Below, in pieces: positions 41,124-50,254 of a DNA stretch of 64,000 nt (its first letter is position 1; every line of letters starts with the position of its first letter). The stretch spans positions 87,717-151,716 of the forward strand of contig JAUXUD010000086.1 of NCBI GenBank assembly GCA_030680835.1. Direction: 5' to 3'. The notes beneath the pieces were generated by a model. It was not told the DNA's origin, made no database searches, and saw only the letters and a list, made by a program, of their open reading frames with translations. The DNA comes from Bacteroidota bacterium (lineage in GTDB: Bacteria; Bacteroidota; Bacteroidia; UKL13-3). A program made the translations under genes and the position numbers.

Positions 41124-42497
41124 TTAAAACAAGTTAACTATTGGTGCAGGATACAAACCCAATGCTAAACTTATAGCCAGACAAACCCATAAAACCAGGT
41201 TGTAATTGAAAGTTGTTTCCACTTTTACTTCGTTTGCCGGCTGACCATACATGGCCAAAATGACCTTAAAATAGTAATAAATACCTATCATTGAGCCTAC
41301 TATGGCGACAATGGTTGTGATGAAAAATCCATTTTGCAAAGCTTCTGTAAAAATGAAGTACTTTCCGAAAAAGCCCATGAAGGGTGGAATACCTGCAAGA
41401 CCCAGCATGGCAATACTTAAGGCAGCAGCCAAAACCGGTTTTTTAGTTCCCAATCCGTTAAAGGCATCAATGTTTTCGGAGTTTGCCGCCTTAAACACGG
41501 GCATGGCAACTGCAAATGCGGCTATGGTTGAAACCGAATAGCCCAATAAATAATATAACAAGGCTGCCACAGGCTGCGATTTTGAGCTTAAAATAATTAG
41601 CATAAGATAACCGGCGTGTGATATTCCGGAATAGGCAAGCAGCCGTTTAAAATTGGTTTGAGACAAAGCCATCAGGTTACCTACCGCCAATGTTAAAATT
41701 GCAGCTATATTTAATACAAATTCAAAATGAGGGGTACTGTAAACAAATACTGCCGAAACCAGCTTATAAAAAGCAGCAAATGCAGCAACCTTTACCAGGG
41801 TGCTCATATAGGCAGTTATCAGAACCGGAGCGCCTTCGTAAACATCGGGTGCCCAAAAATGAAACGGAGCAGCAGATACTTTAAAGAGCATGGCAAAGAT
41901 AATTAATACAATGCCCGTATAATATAAAGGTGAAATATTTTGGCTGTTTAATATTGGGTATTCTGCAATTTTCTGAATATCAAAAGAACCGGTTGAACCA
42001 AACACCAATGCGATTCCAAACAATAAAAATCCGGAGGCAAATGCACCCATTAAAAAGTATTTGAAACCGGCTTCATTCGAGCGCTTATCGAATCGTTTGC
42101 TACCCGCCATAATATATAATGCAATAGACAGCGTTTCGATTCCTAAAAACAGCATGGTTAAATTGCTGAATGAAAACATCATTAGGGCACCCACCAGTAC
42201 AAAGCAGAGTATGGTCATATAATCGCTTATATGATGCTCCTGATCGGCATAGTATTCGCTTGACAAAATAAAAACAAGAAGTGTAATAAAAATTGCGAGA
42301 CTGCCAAAAGCCACTGAAAAATTATCAACCTGTAACATTCCATAGAAAGTTTGGTTCATATTCCAGTCCTGTTGGTTCAAACCAAAAATAAGGGCCAGAC
42401 CTAAAACTAAAACCGGACCAATTAGTTTGCGCAGGTTTAATATCTCTGCAACCATGCAAAAGAAACCCAGTAACGATGTAAAAATTAATGTATTCAC
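41124..42497 (-). CDS. nuoN: NADH-quinone oxidoreductase subunit N
   Basis: Membrane subunit of complex I, 457 residues, about 13-14 transmembrane helices, one of the three antiporter-like proton channels. The Proton_antipo_M core appears as MGAFASGFLLFGIALVFGSTGS, HFWAPDVYEGAPVLITAYMSTLVK and LAYSGISHAGYLMLIILS, with the usual lysines in the channel helices. It is the last gene of the nuo operon, 63 bp after nuoM. Confidence 0.95.
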   Translation of the reverse strand: MNTLIFTSLLGFFCMVAEILNLRKLIGPVLVLGLALIFGLNQQDWNMNQTFYGMLQVDNFSVAFGSLAIFITLLVFILSSEYYADQEHHISDYMTILCFVLVGALMMFSFSNLTMLFLGIETLSIALYIMAGSKRFDKRSNEAGFKYFLMGAFASGFLLFGIALVFGSTGSFDIQKIAEYPILNSQNISPLYYTGIVLIIFAMLFKVSAAPFHFWAPDVYEGAPVLITAYMSTLVKVAAFAAFYKLVSAVFVYSTPHFEFVLNIAAILTLAVGNLMALSQTNFKRLLAYSGISHAGYLMLIILSSKSQPVAALLYYLLGYSVSTIAAFAVAMPVFKAANSENIDAFNGLGTKKPVLAAALSIAMLGLAGIPPFMGFFGKYFIFTEALQNGFFITTIVAIVGSMIGIYYYFKVILAMYGQPANEVKVETTFNYNLVLWVCLAISLALGLYPAPIVNLF

Positions 42498-42560
42498 GTG
42501 CTCATTTATTATCTTTTTTCAAACAGAATTATTCTGGTGTTCATTTTTAGTTCTACGAAT

Positions 42561-43994
42561 TTACTTTAACAGCAACTTAATGGCCGGCTCGGTTAGGTCT
42601 AAAATAGGTTTCGGATAAATACCCGTTACAAAAATCATTATACCGATGCTGATCAAAACTACTTTTTCATTCCATAACAAATCCGGGAAATTCATGCCAT
42701 CCATTAAACTTTCGCCCAGCATTACTTTCTGATACATTCTGAGCATATAAACAGCACCTAAAATGATGGTTAACCCGGCAAATGCGCCCAGCCAGATATT
42801 AAACTGGTAAATCCCATACAATAACATAATTTCTCCCACAAAGCCATTGGTTAGTGGCAATGCAACCGAAGCCAGAACGATAACCATAAACCACGTGGCA
42901 AACTTTGGAGCTGCCAAGCGGATTCCACCGAGGCCTTCAACCTGGTAACTCTGGGTACGGTTAAAAATAATATCTGCGCAAAAGAATAAACCCACCACAT
43001 TGATACCATGGGCCAGCATTTGAACCAAACTTCCCTGCATACCTGACAAGGTTAATGAAAATATACCTGCACTGATTAAACCCACATGGGCTATAGATGA
43101 ATAAGCAAACAGTTTCTTAAGATCGCTTTGTTTAATCGCAATGATTGACGCATAAACCACACCGATAACACATAAGGTAATGGCAACTGCCTGCCATTCT
43201 TTGGTTCCTGCAGGTACGATGGGAATTAACCAGCGGATTAAACTATAGGTTCCCATTTTAAGCATGATACCCGAAAGCAGCATGGTTCCCTGAGTAGGCG
43301 CCGAACGATACGTATCGGGCTGCCAGGTATGGAATGGAATAATAGGAATTTTAATTGCAAAGGCAATAAAAAACAACCAGAATACCCATGTTTGATTGCA
43401 ATTGCAGGTAGGGTTTGAGGTTAATATATTCCAGTCTAAAGAGTGGTTCGGACTTCCGGTATAGAGAAACACAAATCCGAACAACATTAATAAACTGCCT
43501 GCCAATGTGTAAATGAAGAACTTTAATGTTACCTGGGCTCTGTTTTCTGAACCCCAAACGAAAGAAATAAAGTAAATTGGTATTAATGCAAGTTCCCAGA
43601 ATATATAATAGATAAAACCATCAAATGAAATAAATACACCTACCAATGCAAACTGCATTAACAGCATTAGGCTGTAAAAAATATGAGGTCGTTTAATTTC
43701 CCTGTTAAAACCGCTTAATACAATTAATGGAAGCAGCAGATTTGTTAAAATAACCATCAGCATACTGATTCCATCCATTGAGAAATGCAGGTTGATGGCA
43801 GGTTTTACTACCCAAACCATTTGAATATCGAATGGCTGGAAACCTTGCTCTTTAAATACCTGATAGGCATAGTAGGTGGCTCCTAATTGAACCACAGTAA
43901 AAGCCAGTGCTACAATCCTGCTTGTATTACCTCTTGTTAATAACAAGAGCAATGAAGCCAGCAGCGGGATAAATAATAATATTAAACTAAGCAT
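42561..43994 (-). CDS. nuoM: NADH-quinone oxidoreductase subunit M
   Basis: Antiporter-like membrane subunit of complex I, 477 residues, many transmembrane helices. Diagnostic motifs: FYSLMLLMQFALVGVFISFD, FWELALIPIYFISFVWGSE (with the conserved glutamate of the first broken helix), KIPIIPFHTWQPDTYRSAPTQGTMLLSGIMLKMGTY and LFAYSSIAHVGLISAGIFSL. Conducts protons. The gene lies between nuoL (3 bp upstream) and nuoN. Confidence 0.96.
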   Translation of the reverse strand: MLSLILLFIPLLASLLLLLTRGNTSRIVALAFTVVQLGATYYAYQVFKEQGFQPFDIQMVWVVKPAINLHFSMDGISMLMVILTNLLLPLIVLSGFNREIKRPHIFYSLMLLMQFALVGVFISFDGFIYYIFWELALIPIYFISFVWGSENRAQVTLKFFIYTLAGSLLMLFGFVFLYTGSPNHSLDWNILTSNPTCNCNQTWVFWLFFIAFAIKIPIIPFHTWQPDTYRSAPTQGTMLLSGIMLKMGTYSLIRWLIPIVPAGTKEWQAVAITLCVIGVVYASIIAIKQSDLKKLFAYSSIAHVGLISAGIFSLTLSGMQGSLVQMLAHGINVVGLFFCADIIFNRTQSYQVEGLGGIRLAAPKFATWFMVIVLASVALPLTNGFVGEIMLLYGIYQFNIWLGAFAGLTIILGAVYMLRMYQKVMLGESLMDGMNFPDLLWNEKVVLISIGIMIFVTGIYPKPILDLTEPAIKLLLK

Positions 43995-43997
43995 GTA

Positions 43998-45944
43998 TTA
44001 TTTGAAATAAACATATAAATAGGGATCCACCAATTGACAATACAATAAAACCATGATACTGATAACCATTGCAAAAATGTAAAAGCCGGTATTTCCGGTT
44101 TGAACCAGCCGGATGGTACGGCCTGTAAATCCTACAACCCAGGCTGCTGCATTTACAAACAAATCGATAATCAGTTTATCAACCAAAACAAAAAAGATAT
44201 CGCTCATTACCATTAAGGGGCGAACAAAAATCATATCGAAAAGCTCATCAACATAAAACTTGTTACCCACCCATTTTGCAAATCCTTTAACTTCGGCATC
44301 GGGTTCAGGCAATCCTTTTTTACTGATGTATATATTATAAGCTACAATGATACTCACAATAGCTGCCAATGTGGCGATACCCATCAATACCCATTCAGTG
44401 GCATGATTGAGATGATGCTCTGCTCCCATAATACTTACTGAGCCTTCAAAAACCGGCGACAAATAGCGGCTAAAAACATGTGCGCTTCCAAAAGCTGCAG
44501 GCAAACCCATAAAACCACCCACAACAGAAAGTGCTGCTAATAATATTAATGGGATGGTCATGGTAGCCGGCGATTCATGCAGGTGATGTTTTTGTTCATC
44601 GGTACCCCTGAATTGGGTGTTGAAAGTAAGGAAATATAACCTGAACATATAAAAGGCAGTTAGCATAGAGCTAAAGCTTAATATACCCCAAATGAGTTTG
44701 TGATTGGCAAATGACTGTGCCAGTATTTCGTCTTTTGAAAAGAAACCGGCAAAAGGAAAAATTCCTGAAATTGCCAATGTTCCAATTAAGAAAGTGATAT
44801 AAGTTATTTTGATATATTTACTCAGCCCACCCATATTCCGGATATCCTGTGCACCGCTCATAGCATGAATAACACTGCCAGCTCCCAGGAATAACAATGC
44901 CTTAAAAAATGCATGGGTTACCACATGAAACATGCCGCTGCTAAAGACGCCCAATCCCAGAGCTGCAAACATAAGTCCGAGTTGAGATACAGTTGAATAA
45001 GCGAGTACCTTTTTAATATCGTTTTGTTTCAGGCCAATGATTGCTGCAAATAATGAAGTGGCTACTCCTATAATCAATACAAAATCCAAAGTAAAAGGAG
45101 CCAGTGCAAACAGAATATTTGAACGGCAAATCATATAAATACCCGCAGTAACCATGGTAGCTGCGTGTATTAATGCTGATACGGGAGTAGGACCTGCCAT
45201 GGCATCGGGGAGCCAGGTATACAAAGGAATTTGTGCGCTTTTACCCATGGCACCAATAAATAACAAAAGGGTTATGGTAACCAAAAGTGCTGAACCTTTT
45301 TCATGAGTTTGTGCTGCAATCATAACGGAAGTAAAATCAAGTCCGCCAAAATAAAACAGCATAAAAAACATTCCGATCAAAAATCCCAGGTCACCGATTC
45401 GGTTCATGATAAAAGCTTTTTTGGCAGCATCGTTAAATGCATCTTTTTTGAACCAGAAGCCAATGAGCAAATAAGAACAAAGCCCTACACCTTCCCAGCC
45501 AATAAACATAACCAGGTAGCTGTTACCCATAACCAGCAACAGCATGAAGAAAATAAAGAGGTTCATTTGCAGGAAAAAGCGGCTGAAACCTTCATCGCTG
45601 TGCATATAGCCAATGGAATATAAATGAATTAAAAATCCAACCCCGGTTACCACCAGCAACATTACCAATGATAAGGGATCAATCAGCAACCCGAAAGCAA
45701 GATTGATATCTCCCCATTTAATCCATTCAAAAACGGTAAAGTTTAAAGACTGGCCTTCCGGAAGATTTACAAATATGTATACTGTGCATATAAATGATGC
45801 TAAAATCATTGCACTTGCCAGCCATCCGCTTCCTTTTTTTAAGGTTTTACCAAATAAAGTAATTAAAAGGAAACCCAGCAATGGGAATAACGGAATAAGT
45901 ATTGCCGGGGTCATCAATTTTGTTAATTCTATAAAGTTATCCAT
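43998..45944 (-). CDS. nuoL: NADH-quinone oxidoreductase subunit L
   Basis: Largest antiporter-like subunit, 648 residues. It has the antiporter core (GWEGVGLCSYLLIGFWF, IPLYTWLPDAMAGPTPVSALIHAATMVTAGIYMICR, VLAYSTVSQLGLMFAALGLG, HAFFKALLFLGAGSVIHAM) and a long C-terminal extension with a hydrophobic end (TGFYIFAMVISIMVLLYCQLVDPY) that corresponds to the lateral helix HL spanning the membrane arm. It lies 51 bp after nuoK. Confidence 0.96.
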   Translation of the reverse strand: MDNFIELTKLMTPAILIPLFPLLGFLLITLFGKTLKKGSGWLASAMILASFICTVYIFVNLPEGQSLNFTVFEWIKWGDINLAFGLLIDPLSLVMLLVVTGVGFLIHLYSIGYMHSDEGFSRFFLQMNLFIFFMLLLVMGNSYLVMFIGWEGVGLCSYLLIGFWFKKDAFNDAAKKAFIMNRIGDLGFLIGMFFMLFYFGGLDFTSVMIAAQTHEKGSALLVTITLLLFIGAMGKSAQIPLYTWLPDAMAGPTPVSALIHAATMVTAGIYMICRSNILFALAPFTLDFVLIIGVATSLFAAIIGLKQNDIKKVLAYSTVSQLGLMFAALGLGVFSSGMFHVVTHAFFKALLFLGAGSVIHAMSGAQDIRNMGGLSKYIKITYITFLIGTLAISGIFPFAGFFSKDEILAQSFANHKLIWGILSFSSMLTAFYMFRLYFLTFNTQFRGTDEQKHHLHESPATMTIPLILLAALSVVGGFMGLPAAFGSAHVFSRYLSPVFEGSVSIMGAEHHLNHATEWVLMGIATLAAIVSIIVAYNIYISKKGLPEPDAEVKGFAKWVGNKFYVDELFDMIFVRPLMVMSDIFFVLVDKLIIDLFVNAAAWVVGFTGRTIRLVQTGNTGFYIFAMVISIMVLLYCQLVDPYLYVYFK

Positions 45945-45995
45945 TTCCTGGTTCTATCTTTTTTTAGATTTATTGTGTGGCTTCAAGCAATCTTT

Positions 45996-46319
45996 TTACC
46001 ACTTTAATTTACTCAGTACATTGATATCGGTGCTGGCTGTATTTCTAAAAATACTCACCAAAAGTGCCAATCCAACGGCAACTTCGGCGGCAGCAACCAC
46101 CATAATAAAAAACACAAAAACCTGACCTTCGGAATTTCCTGCATAAGCCGAAAAGCTAACCAGTAAAATATTTACCGAATTAAGCATTAGTTCAATGCAC
46201 ATTAAGATAATGATTGCATTTCTTCTGAAAAGTACACCCATAACACCTATTGAAAACAAAATGGTGCTTAATACCAGATACCAGCTTTGTGGATTTGAAT
46301 GTTGTATTACTTGTTCCAT
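45996..46319 (-). CDS. nuoK: NADH-quinone oxidoreductase subunit K
   Basis: Small membrane subunit, 107 residues, three transmembrane helices (about 12-32, 34-54, 66-88). The conserved glutamate in [17 protein letters not shown] is the proton-path residue of NuoK. Its start overlaps the nuoJ stop by one base (TAATG), which indicates translational coupling. Confidence 0.95.
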   Translation of the reverse strand: MEQVIQHSNPQSWYLVLSTILFSIGVMGVLFRRNAIIILMCIELMLNSVNILLVSFSAYAGNSEGQVFVFFIMVVAAAEVAVGLALLVSIFRNTASTDINVLSKLKW

Positions 46320-46819
46320 TAGTTTTTATCTTTTTTAGCTAAAACCACCGAGCCTATCATTGCTGCAATAAACAAAACGGAAGTCATTTCGAACGGAAGC
46401 AGAAATTCTGTAAAAATTTTTGTGCCTACTTTTTGAACGTAGCCCACGTCTGAAAATGCGGGTGAACTGTATTCGGGCAATGTGCTTGAATGCATGGCAG
46501 CAAGCAGAACCAGCATTAACAAACCGCCGGTAATAATTGCTGCAAATTTGGGTAAAGGTGATTTATGTGGTTCGCTTTCTTTGTTCAGGTTCAGCAACAT
46601 TACTGTAAACAACAATAGCACCATAATGGCCCCGGCATAAACAATAACATGAACGATTGCCAAAAACTGTGCATTGAGCATTACATAATGACCTGCAATG
46701 GTAAAAAAACAAAAAATCATCCACATTACACTGTAAATAGGGCTTTTTGAGAACACTACAAACAAAGCACTCACAATAGTGAGAGATGCAAGTATAAAAA
46801 ATAAGATCTGGCTACTCAT
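46319..46819 (-). CDS. nuoJ: NADH-quinone oxidoreductase subunit J
   Basis: Membrane subunit of 166 residues with five hydrophobic helices. The third helix carries the glycine-rich NuoJ signature ([28 protein letters not shown]), near the E-channel. It follows nuoI after an 89-bp gap in which I see no gene, the second-largest gap in the operon after the small-protein insertion. Confidence 0.95.
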   Translation of the reverse strand: MSSQILFFILASLTIVSALFVVFSKSPIYSVMWMIFCFFTIAGHYVMLNAQFLAIVHVIVYAGAIMVLLLFTVMLLNLNKESEPHKSPLPKFAAIITGGLLMLVLLAAMHSSTLPEYSSPAFSDVGYVQKVGTKIFTEFLLPFEMTSVLFIAAMIGSVVLAKKDKN

Positions 46820-46908
46820 TATAATTCTTTGGCTCTTTACGGTTTGCGATATTAATTCATATATGTGAAAACAAGAAAGATTTATCTGATAAAAACAAGT
46901 GATAAAAA

Positions 46909-47445
46909 TTAGCTTTTTATTTGATACGCTTTCTTCCGCTTGCTGATATCTACTCTTTTATCAATGGGTTCAACCAGAATATCTTTCCCGAAAATAAATT
47001 TCCCCCTTGAATACTCTGATGGAACCAGCCGGTCGGTCAGGTAAATAGCATCTTTCGGACAGGCTTCTTCACAGAGTCCGCAGTAAATACAACGCAGCAT
47101 GTTGATTTCATACGTTGCGGCATATTTTTCCTCGCGATACAGGTTCTCTTCCCCTTTTTTGCGTTCGGCGGCAATCATGGTAATTGCTTCGGCCGGACAA
47201 GAAACCGCGCATAAACCACAGGCAGTACAATTTTCCCTGCCTTGTTCATCGCGTTTTAAAACGTGCATTCCACGGTAAACCGGGGCAAATGCACGGGTTT
47301 GCTCGGGATATTTCAAAGTTGCTTTTTTTCTGAACAAATGCTTGATGGTAATTGCCAGGCCCATAACGATGGCCGGGAGATACAATTTCTCCATCCAGGT
47401 CATTTGTTTGTTTACAACAACTATCGATCGGTTTGTAAGTTGCAT
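46909..47445 (-). CDS. nuoI: NADH-quinone oxidoreductase subunit I
   Basis: Peripheral-arm ferredoxin-like subunit, 178 residues, carrying two 4Fe-4S clusters (N6a, N6b). Cysteines are C73, C76, C79, C83 (CTACGLCAVSCPAEAI) and C119, C122, C125, C129 (CIYCGLCEEACPKDAI). An amphipathic N-terminal helix (LYLPAIVMGLAITIKHLF) attaches to NuoH. It lies 21 bp after nuoH. Confidence 0.96.
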   Translation of the reverse strand: MQLTNRSIVVVNKQMTWMEKLYLPAIVMGLAITIKHLFRKKATLKYPEQTRAFAPVYRGMHVLKRDEQGRENCTACGLCAVSCPAEAITMIAAERKKGEENLYREEKYAATYEINMLRCIYCGLCEEACPKDAIYLTDRLVPSEYSRGKFIFGKDILVEPIDKRVDISKRKKAYQIKS

Positions 47446-47466
47446 ATCGTTGCTTTTTTCGATTGA

Positions 47467-48531
47467 TTAATTTCCAAAATAAGTTACCAATGCTCCGGTA
47501 ATTAATACATTAATAATAGACAAGGGCATGAGCACATACCATCCCAGCCTCATCAATTGGTCGTAGCGGAAACGCGGTATGGTCCAGCGTACCCACATAA
47601 AGAAAAAGATGAAGAAGAATATTTTACAGAAAAGTACGCCAACACTTATCAGGCTTACAATATTCATGGGCAAATGGTTCCCTAAATAATCTATTCCCGG
47701 GAAGTTATACCCTCCAAAAAACAGACATGAAATTACTGCAGCGGAAATAAACATATTGATATATTCGGCAAACAAATACAAACCCAGTTTCATGGACGAG
47801 TATTCGGTGTGGTACCCTCCTATAAGCTCCGATTCTGATTCTGGCAAGTCGAAAGGGGTACGGTTGCATTCGGCAAATGCACAGGTGAGAAATATGATAA
47901 AAGCAACAGGCTGATAAAATACATTCCAGTTGATACCCGAAACATTTATAAATCCGTATAATTTTCCTTCGCCCTGACTTTCAACAATCGAGTTCAGGCT
48001 TAAAGAACCATTACTGATTAAAAGAACTGTGATTACACTCATTCCCATCGCAAGTTCGTAACTGATCATTTGACTGGAAGCACGAATGGCACCCAGCAAT
48101 GCAAATTTGTTGTTCGATGACCAGCCTCCAATCATGATTCCATAAACACCCAGAGAAACTATTCCCAAAATATACAGGATTCCCACATTGATATCGGCAA
48201 CCTGAAGACTATAAACCTGTCCACCAATTTCAATAGACCTTCCCCAGGGGATTACGGCACTGGTCATTAATGCCGTGACCATAAACAGACTCGGACCTAA
48301 GATAAAGAGCCATTTATCGGAAAACATTGGGATAATTTCTTCCTTCAAAAACATTTTTGTGCCATCGGCAATGGGCTGCAGCAAACCATATGGGCCCGCA
48401 CGGTCCGGTCCAATCCGGTCCTGCAAAAAGGCTGCAACTTTTCGTTCGGCGTATGTGCTGTATGCAGCAATACCCAGACTTACCAAAAAAAGTGTTAAAA
48501 TCAGTATCGATTTAAATATTAACAAACTCAT
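47467..48531 (-). CDS. nuoH: NADH-quinone oxidoreductase subunit H
   Basis: Membrane subunit of 354 residues with eight helices, part of the quinone site. Characteristic motifs: TYAERKVAAFLQDRIGPDRAGPYGLLQPIADG, LRASSQMISYELAMG-type loop (GAIRASSQMISYELAMGMSV), FAECNRTPFDLPESESELIGGYHTEYSS and FMWVRWTIPRFRYDQLMRLGW. The start overlaps the nuoG stop by one base. Confidence 0.97.
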   Translation of the reverse strand: MSLLIFKSILILTLFLVSLGIAAYSTYAERKVAAFLQDRIGPDRAGPYGLLQPIADGTKMFLKEEIIPMFSDKWLFILGPSLFMVTALMTSAVIPWGRSIEIGGQVYSLQVADINVGILYILGIVSLGVYGIMIGGWSSNNKFALLGAIRASSQMISYELAMGMSVITVLLISNGSLSLNSIVESQGEGKLYGFINVSGINWNVFYQPVAFIIFLTCAFAECNRTPFDLPESESELIGGYHTEYSSMKLGLYLFAEYINMFISAAVISCLFFGGYNFPGIDYLGNHLPMNIVSLISVGVLFCKIFFFIFFFMWVRWTIPRFRYDQLMRLGWYVLMPLSIINVLITGALVTYFGN

Positions 48532-49511
48532 TAATTGCTTCCTTCCTCAATAGTAATGGGTGTAACTACATTCAATTTAAACTCCTGAGGTTTGGTAAAA
48601 ACCTCGTAATGATTTGCCGAAATTACCGAGTGATGGTGGATATGTGCAGGGCCTTCAATTGTCCAGTCACCAGTATTTTTCTTGTCGAACCGGCAGGTAT
48701 TGCAAATAAATTCTTCCACTTCACCCCATTGGTCTTTTCTACCTGTAACACGTAAGACTTCCTCTCCTTTATACCATAAATTCACTTTCCCGCTGCATTT
48801 ATCACAATTTCGGTGCGCCTGCATGGGTTTGGTAAACCATACCCTGCTTTTGAACCTGAATGTTTTATCGGTTAAAGCACCAACCGGACAAACATCAATC
48901 ATGTTTCCGGAAAAATCATTGTCGATGGCCTGGTTAATATACGTAGAAATTTCGGAATGGTCACCTCTGTTAAACACGCCATGAACCCGTCCATCTGTAA
49001 TTTGTTCGGCTACTTTTACACAGCGGTAACAAAGGATACAACGCGTCATATGAAGCTGTATTTTTGAGCCGATATCAATTTTTTCGAAAGTGCGCCGTTC
49101 AAAATCTGTACGGGTTTTAGCAGAACCATTTTCGTATGAAAGATCCTGAAGTTGGCATTCTCCTGCCTGGTCGCAAATGGGGCAATCCAGCGGATGGTTG
49201 AGCAATAAAAACTCTACCACACTTTTGCGTGCCTCAATTACTTTGGTAGAAGTAAAATTTCCCACTTCCATACCGTCCATTACATGGGTACGGCAGCTTG
49301 CCATTAACTTTGGCATGGGTCGCGGGTCCTTTTCTGAGCCTTTGGTTACTTCTACCAAACAGGTACGGCAATAACCGCCACTCGATTTTAATTTACTGTG
49401 GTAGCACATGGTTGGTGGTGCTACCTCGGGTCCAATCATTCTCGCTGCCTGCAGAATGGTTGTTCCGTCTGCAACTTCAATTGTTCGTCCGTCTATTGTT
49501 ACTTTTGGCAT
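48531..49511 (-). CDS. nuoG: NADH-quinone oxidoreductase subunit G, short form
   Basis: Iron-sulfur subunit of 326 residues, less than half the usual length (about 700-900), because the molybdopterin-like C-terminal part is absent; short NuoG proteins are usual in Bacteroidota as far as I know. All N-terminal cluster ligands remain: 2Fe-2S (C36, C48, C51, C73), His-Cys 4Fe-4S (H106, C110, C113, C119), 4Fe-4S (C158, C161, C164, C208), and two further CxxC pairs (C236/C239, C270/C273). No frameshift or remnant is seen after the stop. Confidence 0.93.
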   Translation of the reverse strand: MPKVTIDGRTIEVADGTTILQAARMIGPEVAPPTMCYHSKLKSSGGYCRTCLVEVTKGSEKDPRPMPKLMASCRTHVMDGMEVGNFTSTKVIEARKSVVEFLLLNHPLDCPICDQAGECQLQDLSYENGSAKTRTDFERRTFEKIDIGSKIQLHMTRCILCYRCVKVAEQITDGRVHGVFNRGDHSEISTYINQAIDNDFSGNMIDVCPVGALTDKTFRFKSRVWFTKPMQAHRNCDKCSGKVNLWYKGEEVLRVTGRKDQWGEVEEFICNTCRFDKKNTGDWTIEGPAHIHHHSVISANHYEVFTKPQEFKLNVVTPITIEEGSN

Positions 49512-49514
49512 TTG

Positions 49515-49835
49515 TTATTCTTTTTCAAAAATATATTGAATGGCATTGCCATTATTATTTGTGGTTAACATAAGGGTACCGCTAAGCTTGTAACCTTTTG
49601 AGGCAATATTGTTGATGGAGCGGGTTAGCTGCGAACAGCCATCACTGTTTGACACAACCGACAGGAACTTTTTTTCATCCACGTTTCCGTTTTCATCCAC
49701 AATAAACTGCTTGCTCGATAATGTACTGACTGTTAAAGTAAGATATTGTTTCGGTACAGCTGTTTGTTTAAATGCAGTCAGCAATGAAATGCCCGCAAGG
49801 GCAATAATGGCTATGATGATCATTTTAGTTTTCAT
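49515..49835 (-). CDS. Small exported protein inside the nuo operon (copy 1)
   Basis: Protein of 106 residues with a signal or anchor segment (MKTKMIIIAIIALAGISLLTAF). The C-terminal stretch INNIASKGYKLSGTLMLTTNNNGNAIQYIFEKE has the helix-GY(K/R)L-G-strand-YxxEK pattern of DUF4177-like proteins. It is not a known complex I subunit. It lies between nuoF and nuoG with 3 bp to nuoG, together with a paralogue. Whether it binds complex I cannot be told from sequence. Confidence 0.75.
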   Translation of the reverse strand: MKTKMIIIAIIALAGISLLTAFKQTAVPKQYLTLTVSTLSSKQFIVDENGNVDEKKFLSVVSNSDGCSQLTRSINNIASKGYKLSGTLMLTTNNNGNAIQYIFEKE

Positions 49836-49859
49836 AGTTATGGTTTTTATTTATATGTT

Positions 49860-50237
49860 TTATTTTTTCTCCAGAACATACTCGGTAACATAATTAATTT
49901 TACCGGTTACAGTTGTGCCTACCAATCTATAACCTTTGGCGTAATAATCATTTAAAACTTTGGTTAAGTTTTTCAGATTATAATTAAAATTTGTTTCCGT
50001 AAACATCTTTTGAGGAATCCTTTTGAGCTCACCTTTATAGTCGCAAATTACTATTGCGGGTGCCATCAGTTCACCGATACTTTCGATATTCTTCACGATA
50101 ATTACATGCGAGGTAGAGTCGGACAGAATAATATCTTCGTTAACAGAACTTTTACTTTGGTTCTTTTCATTAAATGCAAAAATAAGCGTGAGGCCGAAAA
50201 TGGCTATAACACCTAATAAAAAGAATTTTGTTTTCAT
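49860..50237 (-). CDS. Small exported protein inside the nuo operon (copy 2)
   Basis: Protein of 125 residues from the ATG at 50237 (a GTG at 50246 is also in frame). N-terminal membrane segment (MKTKFFLLGVIAIFGLTLIFAF), a variable middle, and the same C-terminal pattern as its neighbour (LNDYYAKGYRLVGTTVTGKINYVTEYVLEKK). The two proteins start alike and end alike but differ in between, as old duplicates do. It is 17 bp after nuoF and 24 bp before copy 1, so it should be transcribed with the nuo genes. Confidence 0.75.
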   Translation of the reverse strand: MKTKFFLLGVIAIFGLTLIFAFNEKNQSKSSVNEDIILSDSTSHVIIVKNIESIGELMAPAIVICDYKGELKRIPQKMFTETNFNYNLKNLTKVLNDYYAKGYRLVGTTVTGKINYVTEYVLEKK

Positions 50238-50254
50238 AATTTTCACTTTAATAG

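Noticed and set aside
48531..49511. NuoG as a truncated pseudogene
   Set aside because: All iron-sulfur ligands are intact, the stop overlaps the nuoH start, and no remnant of a C-terminal half follows; the short form fits Bacteroidota.
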